Below, in pieces: positions 1 through 6,721 of a DNA stretch of 6,744 nucleotides. Each line of letters begins with the position of its first letter. Within the stretch, counting starts at the first letter, position 1. The stretch lies in NCBI GenBank assembly GCA_003577005.1, contig QEUW01000407.1, forward strand, positions 1-6,744, in the 5' to 3' direction. Source of the DNA: Chloroflexota bacterium (GTDB taxonomy: Bacteria; Chloroflexota; Anaerolineae; Caldilineales; Caldilineaceae). Below the pieces are notes generated by a model that worked only from the letters and a program-made list of their open reading frames with translations, was not told where the DNA came from and ran no database searches. The position numbers were made by a program, and so were the translations under genes.

Positions 1-771
1 GACCTCCAGGCCGACCTCGACGGCTACCAGATCTACACGCCGGAGCAGGTCGAGACCCTGGTGACCCTCTATCTCGACGGCGCCGGGCGCGACCGGCTCG
101 ACCCCCTCCTCGACGCCTGTGTCGCTCTCTACAAAGAGCAGCTCGACGAGGAGGGCCAGGTAGACTTCAAAAGCAAGGCCAAGGCCTTCACCCGCACCTA
201 CGGCTTTCTCTCCTCGATCCTGCCCTATACCAACGCCAGTTGGGAGCGGCTCTCCATCTTCCTCAACTTCCTGACACCCAAACTGCCCGCCCCCAAAGAG
301 GAAGACCTCTCCAAAGGCATCCTCGAAGCCATCGACATGGACAGCTACCGCGTCGAAAAGCGCGCCGCCATCAAAATCCAACTGGCCGACCAGGACGCCG
401 AGATCGGCCCCGTCCCCACCGCCGGCGGCGGCCACACCGTCGAGCCGGAGATCGACCGTCTCTCCAACATCCTGGCCGCCTTCAACGACCACTACGGCAC
501 CCTCTTCACCGACGCCGACCGCGTGCGCCGGCGCCTCGTCGCCGACATCGCCCCCAAAGTCGCCGCCGACCCTGCCTTCCAAAACGCCCAGCGCCACTCC
601 GACCGCCAGAACGCCCGCATCGAATACGACAAAGCCCTCCAGCGCGTCATGATTGCCCTCATGAAAGACGACACCGAACTCTTCAAACAATTCAGCGACA
701 ACCAAGACTTCCGCCGCTGGATGGCCGACGCCATCTTCACCGCCACCTACACCGCCCCGCCGGGATCATAA
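1..771 (+). CDS. hsdR: Type I restriction enzyme R subunit, C-terminal part (5' end outside window)
   Basis: HsdR is the motor and nuclease subunit of type I restriction-modification: with HsdM and HsdS it translocates DNA from an unmethylated target site and cuts at a distance, in the cytoplasm. The reading frame is open from base 1 and ends at TAA 769-771, giving 256 codons. The GTG at 61 is an internal Val, not a start. The N-terminal endonuclease and SF2 helicase domains lie upstream, so only the helical C-terminal domain, thought to contact the methylase core, is visible. Recognition rests on family-typical strings: RTYGFLSSILPYTNASWE (residues 64-81), LNFLTPKLPAPKEEDLSKG (88-106), EAIDMDSYRVEK (109-120) and DDTELFKQFSDN (223-234). 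Composition is GC-rich (hand-counted lines reach about 72%), with C-ending codons, unlike the genes downstream. The C-terminus looks complete. Whether the whole gene is intact, and whether hsdM and hsdS lie upstream, cannot be judged here. Confidence 0.9.
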   Translation, partial: DLQADLDGYQIYTPEQVETLVTLYLDGAGRDRLDPLLDACVALYKEQLDEEGQVDFKSKAKAFTRTYGFLSSILPYTNASWERLSIFLNFLTPKLPAPKEEDLSKGILEAIDMDSYRVEKRAAIKIQLADQDAEIGPVPTAGGGHTVEPEIDRLSNILAAFNDHYGTLFTDADRVRRRLVADIAPKVAADPAFQNAQRHSDRQNARIEYDKALQRVMIALMKDDTELFKQFSDNQDFRRWMADAIFTATYTAPPGS

Positions 772-970
772 GGAGTCATTACAATCAGGCTACATATTTG
801 GCCTGCAGAGACAATCCACCTATCACTGCACCATCCTGCTTGCCGCCCGCTTGAACCACAAGATGGTCACCAGAAGCAATTCAGCACCAGCACTGTCCAT
901 ACCTCAAGGGATTTCACAAAATGGTTCTCTATGATGCCACACCATAAGCACCCGAAGGAGGGAGTAGACG
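772..970 (+). other. Intergenic gap between hsdR and gajA
   Basis: These 199 bases hold no supported gene. An AAGGAG-like sequence overlaps the hsdR stop (770-775), but no ATG, GTG or TTG follows at a usable distance. The hsdR frame stays open past its TAA until TGA 1057-1059, without recognisable protein similarity. TATGAT at 930-935 resembles a -10 box, but no good -35 box lies 17 bases upstream, so no promoter is called. A promoter for gajAB is still expected in this gap, given the gap length and the base-composition change. I see no convincing terminator hairpin. Confidence 0.5.
955..961 (+). promoter_or_regulatory. Strong ribosome binding site for gajA
   Basis: AAGGAGG lies 9 bases before the ATG at 971. 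It matches the anti-Shine-Dalgarno consensus over seven bases. An in-frame TAG at 965-967 rules out any earlier start in this frame, so together they fix the gajA start. Confidence 0.85.
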
Positions 971-2965
971 ATGCATATCTCAAGAGTAGAAATCAAAAAC
1001 TTTCGGAACCTGGTCGATTTCAAAGTGGATCTTGCCGAAAAAGCCATCGTGCTTGGTGAAAATGGCGCCGGGAAGACCAATTTCTTCGAGGCGCTCCGGA
1101 TAGCACTCGATCCATCCTACCGTGTGATGCTCAGCGCCAGTGATTTTTCTCGCGGAACTCCCGCTTACCTCGGCGCCAAAATCGAAGTGCATCTCTGGTT
1201 TTCCGGTTTTGATCCTGCTAACGATATCGATCTCCTCGCCTGTGCCCACGACTGTCGCATCTCCCCAGAAACTGAGCCGTTGCAGATCAAGCTCTCCTGT
1301 GTCTACCAGCCCAGACAGAATATCCAGCCCGCAGAGGCAACGGGTGAAGACGAGTATGAGCTAATCCGCTACGGTGGTGATGACCCGTCGAACCTACACA
1401 GCGCCACTCGCTTTCGCAGCTACGTCAGACTATTTCTGATACCTGCCCTGCGCGATATCGACCGTGACATGCAAAGTTGGCGCCTCTCTCCCATGCGCCG
1501 TCTACTCGAATTAATGAGCCTGGCCCAGGACAGTGACTTCCTCAAGGTTGCCCAAAAGGTTGCGGACGCGGGAAATGATCTGCAAAAAATTCAACCCATC
1601 AGCCAACTCCAAAGTCAGATTCGTACTCTTCTGAGTGACATCATCGACGACGCCAGTACCGTAAACCCAACGATTGGACTACTACCCTCTGATCCCGATG
1701 CGATCCAACGCCTGCTAACGCTCTTTATCGAGACAGACCTGCCCCTAGAGCGTGCCAGTCTAGGCCTCTCCAACGTCCTCTATCTCACCATACAGCTTGT
1801 CTTTTTTGATATGCTCCGCACCCACAAAAAAAGTAGCCAATCATCTCACTATACGATTCTCGCCATCGAAGAACCCGAAGCCCATCTCCATCCCCACTTG
1901 CAGAGACTGGTCTTCAGCAACGTATTCAAGCGCAATCTCTCCCTTTTGGTCTCCACCCATTCATCAACCATTGTCAGCATAGCCAAACCCGAATGGTTTG
2001 TACTCTTCAAACCGAATGGTGCAGGTATTACAGCCGTTTCTACCTCTCAGATACGGCGTCTCGACGAGAAAATCCGCCAGGACCTCAGTCGCTTTCTGGA
2101 TGCTACGCGCGGTGAAGTTGTCTTTTCTCGAGCCGTCATCCTGGTTGAAGGTGACGCTGAAATGTTTCTTGTCCCCGAAATGGCCAGAAGACTAAAAGCG
2201 GCTGGTCTCCTCAAGCGAACGCTAGATGGCGCAGGCATCACTGTCTGCAATGTCTATGGTACGGATTTTGCACCCTACATTCATTTCCTGGGGCCACAGG
2301 GCCTAAACCTCCCCATCGCCATCATCACGGATGGCGACCTCTATGTTGGACTGGGTGACAAAGCTCAACAACTCCAAAAAGAACCATCGCTCGACCAGGC
2401 CACCAAGGAACGTCTCCTGCTGCTAAAAGCTCAGAACGTACGAGACGAGCTGCGAGCCCTGCTTGAACAGTGCGGTCATGGCCATTACGAAGGACTAAAA
2501 CGAGGTATCGCGCTTACACGACTGGTTGCCATAGATCAAGTAGTAGCCCTCCAGACCCACTATGACAACGGCAACTGGGAGACAGTGCGAACGATCCTCG
2601 AGGAACATGGTATCTTCGTCAACCAACGCACGCTAGAAGACGAACTGATCGCTGTCGGCTACAAACCAGAACTCGTTGAGGTCTACAGGGACCTCGGCGG
2701 CAGCCAAACGCAACAAGATAACCTATGTGCCGACCTGGACAATGGCGAAATCGACAAGGTGATCCGGCGCATCGAAACAACCGGCATGGGCAAAGGCAGG
2801 TTCGCCCAGCGCCTGGCAGAGCGTCTTGACTCAAACAAGATTCCTCCCTACATCGCCCAGGCAATTCACTACGTCATGGCAAAAGTCCCCAAACCCATTG
2901 AAATTGATGACATGATCTTCCCATCCGCACCCGAGGCAACAACCGGCATCAGTGAAACAGTATAG
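971..2965 (+). CDS. gajA: Gabija protein GajA: OLD-family ATPase/TOPRIM DNA endonuclease
   Basis: GajA is the nuclease of the Gabija anti-phage system. In studied members it forms a tetrameric core that binds GajB and nicks or degrades phage DNA, with its activity restrained by nucleotides. This 664-aa protein has an N-terminal ABC-type ATPase: Walker A GENGAGKT (29-36), signature-like SLGLSN (263-268), Walker B ILAIEEPEAHLHP (296-308) and an H-loop STH (328-330). A dimerisation insert probably fills about 85-255. A C-terminal TOPRIM domain follows: Glu393 in LVEGDAE, DxD Asp454/Asp456 in IITDGD, TLEDEL (554-559), and Lys608 in GMGKGRF. All expected metal-binding and catalytic positions are present, so it should be active. 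The neighbouring UvrD-like helicase makes it a class 2 OLD nuclease. The prototype from Bacillus cereus is about 578 aa as I recall; much of the extra length here lies inside the TOPRIM domain (about 457-550). An OLD nuclease from another defence setting is possible but much less likely. Confidence 0.93.
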   Translation: MHISRVEIKNFRNLVDFKVDLAEKAIVLGENGAGKTNFFEALRIALDPSYRVMLSASDFSRGTPAYLGAKIEVHLWFSGFDPANDIDLLACAHDCRISPETEPLQIKLSCVYQPRQNIQPAEATGEDEYELIRYGGDDPSNLHSATRFRSYVRLFLIPALRDIDRDMQSWRLSPMRRLLELMSLAQDSDFLKVAQKVADAGNDLQKIQPISQLQSQIRTLLSDIIDDASTVNPTIGLLPSDPDAIQRLLTLFIETDLPLERASLGLSNVLYLTIQLVFFDMLRTHKKSSQSSHYTILAIEEPEAHLHPHLQRLVFSNVFKRNLSLLVSTHSSTIVSIAKPEWFVLFKPNGAGITAVSTSQIRRLDEKIRQDLSRFLDATRGEVVFSRAVILVEGDAEMFLVPEMARRLKAAGLLKRTLDGAGITVCNVYGTDFAPYIHFLGPQGLNLPIAIITDGDLYVGLGDKAQQLQKEPSLDQATKERLLLLKAQNVRDELRALLEQCGHGHYEGLKRGIALTRLVAIDQVVALQTHYDNGNWETVRTILEEHGIFVNQRTLEDELIAVGYKPELVEVYRDLGGSQTQQDNLCADLDNGEIDKVIRRIETTGMGKGRFAQRLAERLDSNKIPPYIAQAIHYVMAKVPKPIEIDDMIFPSAPEATTGISETV

Positions 2966-2971
2966 GAGAGG
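2964..2971 (+). promoter_or_regulatory. gajB ribosome binding site overlapping the gajA stop codon
   Basis: AGGAGAGG begins inside the gajA TAG stop (2963-2965). Its AGGAG core ends 9 bases before the gajB ATG at 2978. This layout suggests coupled translation, with ribosomes ending gajA re-initiating on gajB, and fixes the gajB start. Confidence 0.8.
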
Positions 2972-2977
2972 TCGGCA

Positions 2978-4852
2978 ATGTCAGAATATCTACAGCGAGT
3001 TGCCAAGCTAGAACAGGATGCCGAACAAAGGGCCGCTCTCTATTCGACTGGCAGTCAGGTCGTCAGGGCGGGCCCAGGCTCAGGCAAGACCTATTTGCTG
3101 ACAACCAAAATTGCCAAGACGCTCCTCGAAGCAACCGTTCGATTCCCTCAAAAAGTGGCCTGCGTCACCTTCTCCCGGCGGCTCGCTGCCGACCTCACCG
3201 GTGAACTCGAACTTCTCGGCGTGTACGATCCTACCCAAGTCTATGTAGGTACAATCCACAGCTTTTGTATTGCCGAAATCATCATGCCCATGACCCATTT
3301 GCTTGCACGAGATAAATTCCCTAGCCCATTTCGTATCGCCTCTGACGAAGAATCGTATGCGGCAATCAATACGGCCCTTTCAAATCAGAACATAGGACCA
3401 GTGCCATTTGACAAGCGAATCAACAATATCAAAACCAACCTTGACAACTACCGCAAACACTGCTTTGTTGCAGCAACTGATAGTTTTGCCCACACAACCT
3501 ATGAAGCCAACGGCTTCAGTAAATATCGTCTATCCTCCATTAACTGGTCATTGTTTGCCAGCGATTATCAGGTAGCCCTGATGAGCCACGATCCCCCCTC
3601 CCTGGACTTCGTCCAAGTAGAAATGCTCGCTCTGTGGCTCGCGCAAAACGATTCGACCTTAGCAATGACGCTCGCAGCCGCCTATCCTTGGCTCTTCATA
3701 GATGAATATCAAGATCTCAGCCCCTTATTCCACCAGCTCATCACAAGCCTACTTGCTGCCCAACAGATCACCGTCTTTGCCATTGGCGATCCGAATCAGT
3801 GCATCTATGAGGAACTGCAAGGCAGCAAGCCCCATTTTCTTTCAGAACTGGCTCAGCAAATCGAATGTGCGACCGGAAATAAACCGATCACACTTCAGAC
3901 CAACTACCGCTCAACTCAAAACATCATCGATATCGGCAGCGCCGTACTGGGGAGATCAACCGGATATAAAGCCAGTCATGCAGAACCCGGCCGCTGCCAT
4001 GTGATTTTCATCGATCAAGCTCAACGTGAAGAGGCAGTCAGGCGCGCACTTCGCAGACTTGTAGGCGAGTCAAATACGACAAGTTTAATTTCTGGCCAGG
4101 TAGCTGTATTATCTCCACGCCGAAAAGTACAAGAAAGATTATGGCAGGCATTAGAACAAGATACCTCTTGCCTCATTGCGATCGACGAACACCCTCAATA
4201 TCCTCAAAAGACTGAACTATCGGCCTGGCTACTCGAGCTAGCCAGGTGGTATGCCGGTGGACAGAGCTATTTCCACAAACTCATTCCCTTTTGGCTTCAA
4301 ACAAACCGTTCCATCTATGGGGCCTGTAACGAACGCCAACAAGCAGACTTGGTGGAAAATTTGTTCTCAGTCCTCTATGCCCTTCGCGCCTCAGACCTGA
4401 CTCTCAACCATTGGCTAAGTGCCCTAGCTGAAGGTCTTCATCTCGATTCCTTACTTGAAGACTATGCACGGCTTAGGCCTGGCGATGTAATGGAATGGCG
4501 CGCACTCTACTACAAGGTAAACAGTTCCGCTGAATGCAGCTACTCAGTCCAGCAGTTCGCACAACTTAACACCAAAGTGTTTCTGACGACCCTACATAGC
4601 AGCAAGGGCTTGGAATTTGATGCCGCAATTCTCCTCGGCCTCGATGAGATCATCGACAGCGACTCTATTCCGGAGCTTAAATCCCGACTTGCTTATGTCG
4701 CAGTAACTCGAGCCAGAACTCATCTGTACGTATTCCTATCTAGGGCAGATTCACCGATAGCCCAACAACTAAGAAAGCAGCCAGAACATCTTCTAAAGTG
4801 TTGGGACTATCGAAACGGCAATCTTGAACGACGAACACATCTCTTGAGCTAG
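2978..4852 (+). CDS. gajB: Gabija protein GajB: UvrD/PcrA/Rep-like SF1A helicase
   Basis: GajB is the helicase partner of GajA; in studied Gabija systems it docks on the GajA tetramer and is thought to sense DNA ends or single strands and to hydrolyse ATP. The 624-aa protein carries the full SF1A motif set in order: Q-motif region (about 11-21, Gln17), motif I AGPGSGKT (31-38), Ia VTFSRRLAADL (63-73), Ib GTIHSFC (91-97), II IDEYQD (241-246), III IGDPNQCIYEELQG (269-282), IV QTNYRSTQNI (307-316), V TTLHSSKGLEFD (537-548) and VI YVAVTRAR (573-580). ATP-binding and hydrolysis residues are intact. It is longer than the prototype GajB (about 494 aa as I recall) but shorter than housekeeping UvrD or PcrA (about 720 aa). 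Most of the poorly conserved length lies at about 317-534, where a 2B-type domain would sit. It starts 12 bases after gajA, in the same frame, so the two form one operon. GC content is lower than in hsdR, dipping to about 38-42% in places. Confidence 0.93.
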   Translation: MSEYLQRVAKLEQDAEQRAALYSTGSQVVRAGPGSGKTYLLTTKIAKTLLEATVRFPQKVACVTFSRRLAADLTGELELLGVYDPTQVYVGTIHSFCIAEIIMPMTHLLARDKFPSPFRIASDEESYAAINTALSNQNIGPVPFDKRINNIKTNLDNYRKHCFVAATDSFAHTTYEANGFSKYRLSSINWSLFASDYQVALMSHDPPSLDFVQVEMLALWLAQNDSTLAMTLAAAYPWLFIDEYQDLSPLFHQLITSLLAAQQITVFAIGDPNQCIYEELQGSKPHFLSELAQQIECATGNKPITLQTNYRSTQNIIDIGSAVLGRSTGYKASHAEPGRCHVIFIDQAQREEAVRRALRRLVGESNTTSLISGQVAVLSPRRKVQERLWQALEQDTSCLIAIDEHPQYPQKTELSAWLLELARWYAGGQSYFHKLIPFWLQTNRSIYGACNERQQADLVENLFSVLYALRASDLTLNHWLSALAEGLHLDSLLEDYARLRPGDVMEWRALYYKVNSSAECSYSVQQFAQLNTKVFLTTLHSSKGLEFDAAILLGLDEIIDSDSIPELKSRLAYVAVTRARTHLYVFLSRADSPIAQQLRKQPEHLLKCWDYRNGNLERRTHLLS

Positions 4853-4861
4853 AATTCTGCT

Positions 4862-4882
4862 GGTGTGGATCAGTCACACACC
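4862..4882 (+). terminator. Candidate hairpin after gajB
   Basis: GGTGTG (4862-4867) pairs with CACACC (4877-4882). The stem can extend two pairs inward past a bulged A, leaving a TCAG loop. It starts 10 bases after the gajB stop, where an operon terminator would be expected. No T-tract follows, so an intrinsic terminator is doubtful; it may instead protect the 3' end of the mRNA or be chance. Confidence 0.3.
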
Positions 4883-5032
4883 GATCTATATGTGGAATGT
4901 GGACCGAGAGGTACGGACGCTATGGGGCAATCTGGACAACGCCGCACCCATTAGCCGGAAAGCACTTCAAGTTCGCCACGGCAGCAATAACTCTTGGGGT
5001 CAATAAAAGGGTTTGAGCCTTCGCTCGATATC

Positions 5033-5044
5033 GGAACAAGTTCC
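5033..5044. promoter_or_regulatory. Palindrome upstream of the metalloprotease gene
   Basis: GGAAC-AA-GTTCC is a perfect 5+2+5 inverted repeat, overlapping by one base the palindrome CGATATCG (5026-5033). It lies 33 bases before the start codon at 5078, where an operator might sit. It is not a LexA box, since the GAAC and GTTC halves are two bases apart, not four. A chance occurrence is possible. Confidence 0.2.
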
Positions 5045-5062
5045 AATAGTACGAGTACGCAG

Positions 5063-5067
5063 AAAGG
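5063..5067 (+). promoter_or_regulatory. Modest ribosome binding site deciding the metalloprotease start
   Basis: AAAGG lies 10 bases before the ATG at 5078. Choosing this ATG over the upstream TTG at 4994 gives a normal signal peptide at the extreme N-terminus. The TTG start would add 28 polar residues ahead of it. Confidence 0.5.
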
Positions 5068-5077
5068 TCCCTCAATC

Positions 5078-5785
5078 ATGTGTCATTCATCTTGCATTCA
5101 CGCTGCATCAAAGCTGTTGTCGAGCATCTCTCTTCTACTTGCAATTGTCTCTCTCGGAATACTTACGCCGTCTACAACTGCGGCGCAGCACGCGCTTTCC
5201 GACGACCATGATACGCTTCAAGCAGACGTTGCTCATTTCCTGCAGGTGGACCCGGCGCTGGGCAACAAGCCCTTTGCCGTGTTGCTCTGCCGGTTCTCCG
5301 ATTCTACCGCCGCCCCGCAGGAGGCTGCGTTCTATCAAACGGCCTTTGACAACACCTACCCCCATATCGGCCACTACTGGCGTGATGTATCCGGTGCTCA
5401 ACTAAACATCGATGGCACCCAGGTCTATGGCTGGTACACCTTGCCCAACCGAGCCAGTGACTACTTTGACACCTCAACCACCTATCCAACACCGGCCGAG
5501 CGGAGCAAACTATGGGACGACTGCACCTCCCTAGCCGATCCCGCAGTAGATTACACCGCTTACTACGGCGTCATCCTGGTATTTCAGGATTGGCCCGAAT
5601 CAAAAGGCAGATTTGGCGACTGGCGCCAATACACACTGGATGGCCAAACCCGCATTTGGGGCATCACCTTTGTCTCTGCGACTGATTTTGGCACCTCCCT
5701 TGCGCTCATCAAGCATGAAATGGGTCATGCCTTCAACATGCGCCACTCCATTGGAGCGGATGGCAGAGCCTATATAAGCCGTTAG
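5078..5785 (+). CDS. N-terminal piece of the interrupted metalloprotease
   Basis: These 235 codons end at the internal TAG. The piece carries the signal peptide and the three presumed zinc-ligand histidines (213, 217 and 223) with the general-base Glu214. It lacks the Met-turn and the rest of the catalytic domain, so as a separate product it would probably be exported but misfolded and inactive. A gene caller would likely report it as its own gene. Confidence 0.6.
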   Translation: MCHSSCIHAASKLLSSISLLLAIVSLGILTPSTTAAQHALSDDHDTLQADVAHFLQVDPALGNKPFAVLLCRFSDSTAAPQEAAFYQTAFDNTYPHIGHYWRDVSGAQLNIDGTQVYGWYTLPNRASDYFDTSTTYPTPAERSKLWDDCTSLADPAVDYTAYYGVILVFQDWPESKGRFGDWRQYTLDGQTRIWGITFVSATDFGTSLALIKHEMGHAFNMRHSIGADGRAYISR

Positions 5786-5788
5786 GAT

Positions 5789-6721
5789 GTGATGAGTGAT
5801 ACGACTCGCGACTGCGTCACTAGCTTTGGTGAACCGCGCGAGGCGGCAAACGACCCCATCTACGGCTGCATTGGCCAACATCCGATGATTTACCACAAGA
5901 ACAAAGTGGGCTGGCTAGCGGACGCACAGAAGCTCAATCTGGCGCCAGGGACAAGCAACAGTGTCACCGTCGCTTATCATGACGGGTTGCAGCTCCACGC
6001 AACTCACATGATCACCATCGCAGTCGCCAACAGCGACCGGCAGTACATTGTTGAAAGCAGACAGCGCCGAGGATACGACCGCAAACTCCCTAAGAAAGGG
6101 GTGATTTTGCATAGTGTCGAGCCAGGCTCACCCACGTTCTCCCAGCCGGTGCTCATCGATGGTGACACCGACGGCGACTTCTACGATGACGGCCCAGTCT
6201 GGGTGCCGGGTGAACGGTATCAAAATGCAGCCGACAATGTCACCGTCTGTATTGAATCGGCCAGCGCTGAAGGCTTCCAGGTCTCTGTGGCTTCGGGTCT
6301 GGAGATTGCTTGTGAGTTCCGTTCCGTGCTGGCGGTCCGCTATTTGACTCCTGCTCTCGCCGTCTCTGCCGGCGAACGCATCACCATCACCACGGTCGTC
6401 GACAACAATGGCATCCCCATCGATGGCGTCTCCGGCACAGTCACCTTTCCGCCTCACCTCACCTACGTCGAGGATTCTGCGGCAATGGACTTTGGCGGAA
6501 CCATCGCAGCGGAAAACGGAGCGCTGACCTTCACCTACGAGCCCACGGAATTCGGCAACTCATTTGAGTTCACCTATGTTTTGGAAGTTGCACCCGGCTT
6601 CACCGACAGCGCGTCCGAATCCGTCACCACAGCCCTGACGTGGTCAAACGGTTCGGTCACATCCACCTATTCAGTCGTCATCAATCCGCATCTGCTGTAC
6701 TTGCCAGCAGTGTCAAACTAG
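5789..6721 (+). CDS. C-terminal piece of the interrupted metalloprotease
   Basis: This is the same frame after the TAG. The GTG at 5789 or ATG at 5792 could serve formally as a start, giving about 310 codons, but no clear ribosome binding site precedes them; these codons are the Val-Met of the Met-turn segment. The piece has no signal peptide and no zinc motif. It holds the end of the catalytic domain, the acidic DGDTDGDFYDDGP segment, a DUF11-like domain, and the YLPAVSN end followed by TAG 6719-6721. Independent function is unlikely. Confidence 0.5.
   Translation: MMSDTTRDCVTSFGEPREAANDPIYGCIGQHPMIYHKNKVGWLADAQKLNLAPGTSNSVTVAYHDGLQLHATHMITIAVANSDRQYIVESRQRRGYDRKLPKKGVILHSVEPGSPTFSQPVLIDGDTDGDFYDDGPVWVPGERYQNAADNVTVCIESASAEGFQVSVASGLEIACEFRSVLAVRYLTPALAVSAGERITITTVVDNNGIPIDGVSGTVTFPPHLTYVEDSAAMDFGGTIAAENGALTFTYEPTEFGNSFEFTYVLEVAPGFTDSASESVTTALTWSNGSVTSTYSVVINPHLLYLPAVSN

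Larger units (their letters stand above)
4853..5077 (+). other. Intergenic gap between gajB and the metalloprotease gene
   Basis: This 225-bp gap holds a small hairpin at 4862-4882, a palindrome pair near 5026-5044, and a short open frame. That frame is open from 4848 to TAA 5004-5006, with an ATG at 4890 giving 38 codons. No ribosome binding site precedes the ATG, and I recognise no family in the peptide, which could be a remnant of an older gene or chance. A TTG at 4994 could extend the protease upstream, but the ATG at 5078 is a better start. No confident promoter is seen. Confidence 0.4.
5078..6721 (+). pseudogene. Secreted zinc metalloprotease with DUF11-like domain, interrupted by one in-frame TAG
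   Basis: Read through the TAG at 5783-5785 (codon 236), this is one 547-codon gene for an exported zinc protease of the M6-like/metzincin type. Residues 1-37 form a signal peptide: Lys12, a hydrophobic core to about residue 29, and likely cleavage near STTAA. The catalytic domain holds HEMGHAFNMRH (213-223), which fits HExxHxxGxxH with Asn220 in the usual Gly position, then a presumed Met-turn at Met239 in DVMSD, and GCIGQHPMIYHKNKVGW (263-279). An acidic segment, DGDTDGDFYDDGP (361-373), belongs to a beta-rich module. A DUF11-like Ig-type domain spans about 417-537, and the C-terminus ends YLPAVSN. Relatives usually have Trp-Asp-Val-Met-Ser here, so TAG probably arose from TGG by one G-to-A change. 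Both halves stay in one frame with no other stop or frameshift, so the lesion is recent, is suppressed, or is a sequencing error. The substrate is unknown. Confidence 0.8.

Noticed and set aside
492..746. 84-codon minus-strand open frame across hsdR
   Set aside because: It is antisense to well-matched HsdR coding sequence, with no recognisable family and no start signal.
240..854. 204-codon + strand open frame inside and beyond the hsdR end
   Set aside because: It is a shifted frame of hsdR, extremely rich in Arg, Pro and His, as expected from GC-rich out-of-frame coding. The hsdR frame has clear family motifs.
931..1059. Small open frame with ATG at 931 overlapping the gajA start
   Set aside because: No ribosome binding site precedes it, and half of it is out-of-frame gajA sequence.
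5783..5785. Programmed UAG decoding such as pyrrolysine in the protease
   Set aside because: The site sits where relatives appear to have Trp, one transition away from TAG. Other genes in the window end in TAG, and no recoding element is evident. A simple nonsense mutation is more economical.
5078..6721. Metalloprotease as a third component of the defence operon
   Set aside because: It has its own start region 225 bp after gajB, a signal peptide sending it outside the cell, an extracellular-type domain and a broken frame. Nothing ties it to Gabija.
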